From Dendrophyllia cribrosa (Eukaryota > Cnidaria > Anthozoa > Scleractinia > Dendrophylliidae): 64,000 nt of DNA. Under the pieces are notes generated by a model. The model had not been told where the DNA came from. It saw only the letters and a list, made by a program, of their open reading frames with translations, and ran no database searches. Both the position numbers and the translations under genes were made by a program. The stretch spans positions 3,014,410-3,078,409 of the forward strand of contig JAJLRJ010000001.1 of NCBI GenBank assembly GCA_024195265.1, written 5' to 3'. Positions 59,701 through 64,000 of this stretch are shown here, one piece after another (the first letter of the stretch is position 1; each line of letters begins with the position of its first letter).

Positions 59701-62589
59701 CCCCCCCCTTCATTTCCACCTGCCATGATGAGCAAACTACAAGAGACAATAATCTATAAAGAGAACAGAACCCTGTACCTCATGATATATATTTTTTCAA
59801 TCTAATATTAGCTTATGCTCATGCTGTTAATGTTGCATTCTTGCTGATCATGACGGCCATTCTCTGTTTAACAGAGATCAGATAGCTCTCATCATTACTG
59901 GAGGTATTTTGCTTGTATAGCGAAGCAAAGTGTATGAGAGGCTGTGAAAATCAACAAACCTGCCAACTCTTAAATTACATGGTATCATTCAAACTGACCA
60001 ATCAGGTGTCCGCCTTGAAATAACCACGCTTCCCCACGCAGTGTGACACTGAACTAATAAAAGATTAAATATAATTTTCATTGGAACAGGCCCATGTATG
60101 GGGGATCTGTTTTCTTATATTATTTTCTCTTGGCAAACTACCAATGACTTGAACTTTTCAGCTTTGTTTTGTTTTATTCTGTTTTAAAATACTTAAATGT
60201 GTTTAAGCTTGAGTTAGTTTTCAAGATTCAATATCACTTCTAATCCTTGAGTGAAGGACAAAGGAGTTTTTTGTTGTATGGGAACCAACAACAAACAACC
60301 AACGCATGGCACACGAGATCCTGGACGGCCTGCAAAGACGTTGCTTAGTATTTTAATGGAAGATGCACAGGTGGAGTCTAGGGAAGAGCTTGCTAGCCTG
60401 TTGGCTGATCGGGACATGTGGCGTGTCAGACACAGGGCCCGTCTCAAATATTGTGTTTGAGTCAACGGATGATGATGATATTGTAGTTTAACATTAATAA
60501 AACAAGTGATAATGATTATGTCAGTAGATGGAATTTGACATGATTAAAGTTCTTGTATTTTTCCTTTGTTTTGGTAGCACGATAACCTGGCCAGAATGTG
60601 AGAAATATTTGCAAGATTATCAGGTACAACTCAATTTTTTTCTCACAACTGTTTCGTTTTTCAGTGTACCACAGTAGATCACAAACCCCCATTGCATTCT
60701 CTGTGGTGCTTACAAATTTATGCCTCAACTTCGATAATCTGTTAGATTCAAAAGGAAGCCTATAAAATGTTGTAAAAAAAACAATAAATATTAAGTATGC
60801 TATGTCTGATCAAGAGCTTTTATTTGAATGATCAAACTTTTTGGTTTCAACTTGCACAGCTTTTTGTGTCCAACAGGGCCTCAGATTTATTTGACATTTT
60901 TAAAATATTGGACCTGGATCTTTTTTTTATTCCAGTTTGATCAAAATCTGAGCAAAACTAAATATAAATATAACTAAATATAACTAAATATACAAGACTA
61001 AATATTTAACATAAGGCAGTTATGTCCCCAGCCCGTCAAATTATTATAGAGCTCTCTACCATTTCTGTAGTGTGCATGAATTTAAATATGTAATTTTTGT
61101 TTTACTTGATGCCATGCAGAATCCAAGGCAAGCCGATGCAATGACAAAAGTACAAGCAGAACTAGATGAAACTAAAATAGTCTTAGTAAGTGCTATTTAA
61201 ATAAATAAATTGAGAAAAGTGGAATGTAGTGGAAAAATGGAACATCTGTTCCAAGCAGATTGTTTGCTACAATATTGCACATGCATCCCTGTAGTATTGG
61301 GTTGATGAGGATAAGCCAAAAACAGGGGCGTCCTCAAGGGAGAGAGGGTTGCAGAGGTACTAGAACCCCCCTCCCCCCTTTTTTTAGCTTTTGGTGTTAA
61401 TTTACGTAGCTGACACTTCACTTCAAGAATTTTTCCCTCCTGAACTTGACATGCACATGTGTTTTGAAATGTTGTCAGTGATTGAATTCAAGAGATGCCA
61501 CACCCTCGCCCCCCCCCCCCCCCCCCCCCCCCCCCCTTTCAAAAAGGCTGGGTACATCCCAGTAAAACATCACTCACTGTTTTTCTTATATTCTGTATTT
61601 CCTTCATGTAGCATAACACAATTGAAGCAGTGCTACAAAGAGGAGAGAAACTTGATGACCTTGTAGAGAAATCTGAAGGACTAACCCTACAATCAAAAGC
61701 CTTCTACAAAACTGTAAGTGAAAAAAATATATATTTATTTCTAAGGAAAGAATTTTGGTTTCATAATATATCTGTGCCAATACCAAAATAACACAAATTT
61801 AATTTAACCCAGATGATTTGAATCTGGAACAGTTTTTATAACAGTCTAACCTCCCTATCATACATGTACAACCTCTCTACCTCATCATCATCCATCCATC
61901 CTTTCTATTGGAGAGTAGGGCTGCATTATGCAGTTTGCATAATCGGCTGTATTTTACGGGTTGTGGTGATTGGAGGGCCAGGGTTTTTCTGTCAGGGTTT
62001 CCTTCCCTTAGTCACAGGTTCCCATTTAAAAGTGCTGGACACTCACCTCTCGCCGCTGTCGCTCAGCTGCTATAAGCATTACCAGGGGCTACGATATTAA
62101 GGATGTGCACAGGGTTTTCATTAAGAATTGTAGTAGCAGGAGAATAGTGTAAAGTAACAGGAGAATATTATGAAAGAGTGAAGATAGCTACATATTGCCA
62201 TCGAAATTTAGCCGGAGAATTCTGCATAGTAGGCAGAGAATTCTCCGAACTCCGATGCCTAATGAACACCCTGCGTGCAACATACAACTTCACTGGCTGA
62301 GCATTTCTCAGCATCTGTGAGGAAAACATTGGTGACATTTGTTAACCTCACCAAGGCCTAATACCAGTGCTTAGCCCCTCAACAACCCCCCTTAGCAACC
62401 TCTCTACAACAGCTGTAAAATTCTGTCCAAAAGTGGTTGCTGTAGATAATTCCAAAGTAAAGCCAGCTCTGTATTCATAACCTGCAGATGTGCAGTCATA
62501 CATTTGTCTCTGTACCAGCCTTCATTAATGTTCAACTGTTTTTGTTTCATTAGGCAAGGAAAACAAATTCATGCTGCTGTATACAATGA
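56734..62589 (+). CDS. YKT6: YKT6, R-SNARE of the longin family (eight coding exons, first exon 1b)
   Basis: Exons 56734-56834, 58157-58239, 59074-59174, 59517-59575, 60578-60623, 61120-61185, 61612-61713 and 62554-62589 join in phase to 197 residues, matching the usual 198. Residues 1 to about 130 are the longin domain ([26 protein letters not shown]). The SNARE motif follows ([20 protein letters not shown], then [15 protein letters not shown]) with Arg162 as the R-SNARE central residue. The protein ends SCCCIQ: a CaaX box with Cys194 for prenylation and Cys193 for palmitoylation, which anchor YKT6 to membranes. It acts in vesicle fusion at ER-Golgi, endosome and autophagosome steps. A second copy of exon 1 lies upstream at 55833-55933. 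Introns hold MITEs, a LINE remnant and poly-C/G runs. Confidence 0.96.
57096..57256. mobile_element. Palindromic element in YKT6 intron 1
   Basis: Outer arms AGCTATTTCAATTAACATTG and its near-complement, with an inner inverted repeat around GCCAAGACCGTAAGGTGGTA. It is absent from the first duplicated unit. Confidence 0.8.
57269..57486. mobile_element. TTAA-flanked MITE, copy 1
   Basis: Ends CCCTTTCACTCCCAGAGT and ACTCTTGGGAGTGAAAGGG, flanked on both sides by TTAA as in piggyBac-type insertions. Inside: GTGACCATTCAAATGAAACC and a TTTTTCAATATTTTACAAA segment. Confidence 0.88.
57960..58010. repeat. Poly-G run in YKT6 intron 1
   Basis: TTGGGG... with about 22 consecutive G at about 57986-58009. 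Confidence 0.85.
58284..58500. mobile_element. TTAA-type MITE, copy 2
   Basis: Same family as 57269-57486 (CTCCCAGAGTCAATTATGGA at the left, CTCTTGAGAGTTAAAGGG at the right), slightly decayed, in YKT6 intron 2. Confidence 0.85.
59378..59415. repeat. G-rich tract in YKT6 intron 3
   Basis: Nearly continuous G including runs of about seven and eleven. Confidence 0.8.
59685..59708. repeat. Poly-C run in YKT6 intron 4
   Basis: About 24 consecutive C following TCAA. Confidence 0.85.
60250..60470 (+). mobile_element. LINE C-terminal remnant in YKT6 intron 4
   Basis: A 69-codon frame reads [20 protein letters not shown] ... [13 protein letters not shown]..., the pattern (GRP..., DRD.WR) at the end of many invertebrate LINE polyproteins. 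Isolated, with no preceding reverse transcriptase. Confidence 0.65.
61509..61537. repeat. Poly-C run in YKT6 intron 6
   Basis: About 28 consecutive C followed by TTTCAAAAAGG, similar to the right inner end of the element at 39266-40937. Confidence 0.85.
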
Positions 62590-63026
62590 ATTGATGGGGA
62601 CATTACCAGAGAACTAAATGTTATTTTTGTACATATAAAAGTTGCTTACTGATATAACCTTATAAAAATAGTGATGTACAATTAACAGTACACTTTATGC
62701 TATTTGTAAGAGGTAAACTGTAGTTATATTATTATTTTAAACAATTTATTCTCCATGAACTGTTAATCAATAGGTCATTTTCACACTTTAACAGAATCCT
62801 TCAGTTTTTTGTTTTCTTGTGTTTTGTAGGATTATTTAAGCTCCACTTGGAATACAAAATTTTAATATGAAAGAAAAACAATATGAATTCTGATAGTTGT
62901 AGAAAAACGATGCAGTTGAGGAAACTTGCCTAATACTGTGCTTAATGTACCATGAAAAAAATTGCTGCTTACAGTAAAAGTGACCAAAACCATGCAACAC
63001 CATGTGTTGAGTGGTTTTTCTGACTG

Positions 63027-63240
63027 TTAACCTGTTCACTCCCAGAGTCAATTATGGAGACATTGTAGGGTAGTTCTAACATTTGAGTCTGGACGAAATC
63101 CCATGGTGTGACCATATATGAAACCTCTTTAGCAGTACTTTTGCATGATATCATTTGTTTTTCAATATTTTACAAATTCAATTTGGGACTTTTGTTTAAT
63201 TTTGATGTTTGGCACTCTTGGTTGTTACAACAACTTTGTT
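63027..63240. mobile_element. TTAA-type MITE, copy 3, right end damaged
   Basis: Starts TTAACCTGTTCACTCCCAGA and shares the body of the two copies above, but the right inverted end is lost after GGCACTCTTGG. Confidence 0.8.
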
Positions 63241-63267
63241 TAGCATTATTACAATGCTTTGTAATTG

Positions 63268-63773
63268 GTTAAAGGGGCTATGTCACCTATTTTTAGTATC
63301 ACTTTGAAAAGCCAAAAAACATTTGTTTTTGTTTCAATAAAAAAAAACTAGAAATAACGGTCCAGTTTTGTAAACAAATACTCTACCAGTGCACAGAAAC
63401 TAGTATTTGTTATCTTTGACTGCGGATGGCCAGGATGGAAGTGGATTGCAACTTGAAAAAATTGTTCCTTCCAAGTGTCATAGAAAAATCACAGAAAAAC
63501 TGATGGTTTGTTCTTCCTGGAAGAAATCACTTGATATTTCCTTCTTGATGTTCCAAGAGCAATTTTATGTTTGAGCATAGGTACTTTGTCAACTATAGGG
63601 ATGATATCTGTTTACTAACATTCTTTTTGTTATTCAAATGTGCCAGCCACTGGAACAAAAGAACCCTTTGTTTCGGCAGCCAATAAGGCTCTGGTTGGCA
63701 CATTGATATCTTCCCTATTTGGTGTATTTTGACCAAAAGACAGCAAAATCTGCGTGACAATGCCCCTTTAACC
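63268..63773. mobile_element. MITE downstream of YKT6
   Basis: Inverted ends GGTTAAAGGGGCTATGTCAC and GTGACAATGCCCCTTTAACC. The inside has no coding capacity. The similar word GTGACATAGCCCCTTTAA at about 21157 may be a related end. Confidence 0.82.
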
Positions 63774-64000
63774 ATGTATGTACAGGTTTTTCTGCCTGAG
63801 CACTGGCTGTGTGTACTCGCTACGAGTTCTGATTAATTCATTTCTGCATCTTCTATGATTGACCAGAGTGATTACTTTGGTTTGGTTTTAGGACACTCAA
63901 AAACTGCCCCAGGACGCAAAACCACACCCATGCAGTCTGCAACACAATCTGCAACTCAGTCTTGAACACACAAGCAAAGAACTAAGAAACTGAATTAAAT
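63774..64000. other. No gene confirmed at the right edge
   Basis: A possible splice acceptor (TTGGTTTTAG) at about 63891 precedes GACACTCAAAAACTGCC, but no recognisable coding frame follows before the window ends. Confidence 0.4.

Overview
The window looks like an anthozoan cnidarian nuclear genome, most likely a stony coral. That assignment rests on gene architecture (short exons, GT-AG introns), a recognisable animal YKT6 gene, and very dense young transposons of types common in cnidarians. No bacterial-style gene organisation is present. Every gene model below was assembled by eye by matching splice sites and intron phase, so exon ends are predictions.

Left third (about 0.9-19.4 kb). This is a nest of elements. 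A foldback element made of roughly 230-base units in opposite orientations (871-19430) was hit by a Gypsy-type LTR retrotransposon (2731-19137; 142-base LTRs identical by eye; 5-base target duplication CGCTC). That element was in turn split inside its protease region by a 12-kb DNA transposon (about 4023-15976) with 14-base terminal inverted repeats. The transposon carries three genes: an 11-exon RNase-H-like transposase candidate (+ strand), a 6-exon small RING protein whose RING spacing is that of the MDM2/MDM4 class (- strand), and an intronless chromodomain protein (- strand). The introns of the transposase gene have themselves collected a SINE and several MITEs. This is the strongest candidate for an undescribed system in the window.

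Middle (about 19.5-50.8 kb). A roughly 12-kb segment is present twice (21.55-33.27 kb and 38.55-50.83 kb). Each copy carries one small five-exon gene whose introns are all phase 0, here called helical genes A and B. Differences between the copies reveal later insertions with empty sites to compare: a PAT/Ngaro-like tyrosine-recombinase retroelement with split direct repeats and an internal 53-base minisatellite, LINE 3' ends, a foldback element with arms of short tandem repeats, and MITEs. Between the copies lie a long inverted-repeat element, a LINE 3' end and a Mutator-like element with a 9-base target duplication.

Right third (about 50.8-64 kb). A third, more diverged member of the helical family (gene C, 52.05-54.42 kb) is followed by a pentanucleotide microsatellite and then the R-SNARE gene YKT6 (eight coding exons, 197 residues). 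The first coding exon of YKT6 is tandemly duplicated, giving two candidate alternative first exons that encode slightly different longin-domain N-termini. The introns and downstream region hold three copies of one TTAA-flanked MITE family, a LINE remnant, another MITE and several poly-C/poly-G runs.

How they relate: YKT6 is the only gene with a confident cellular role (membrane fusion). The helical family is unrecognised and its two young copies differ mostly by amino-acid-changing substitutions. The rest is largely mobile DNA.
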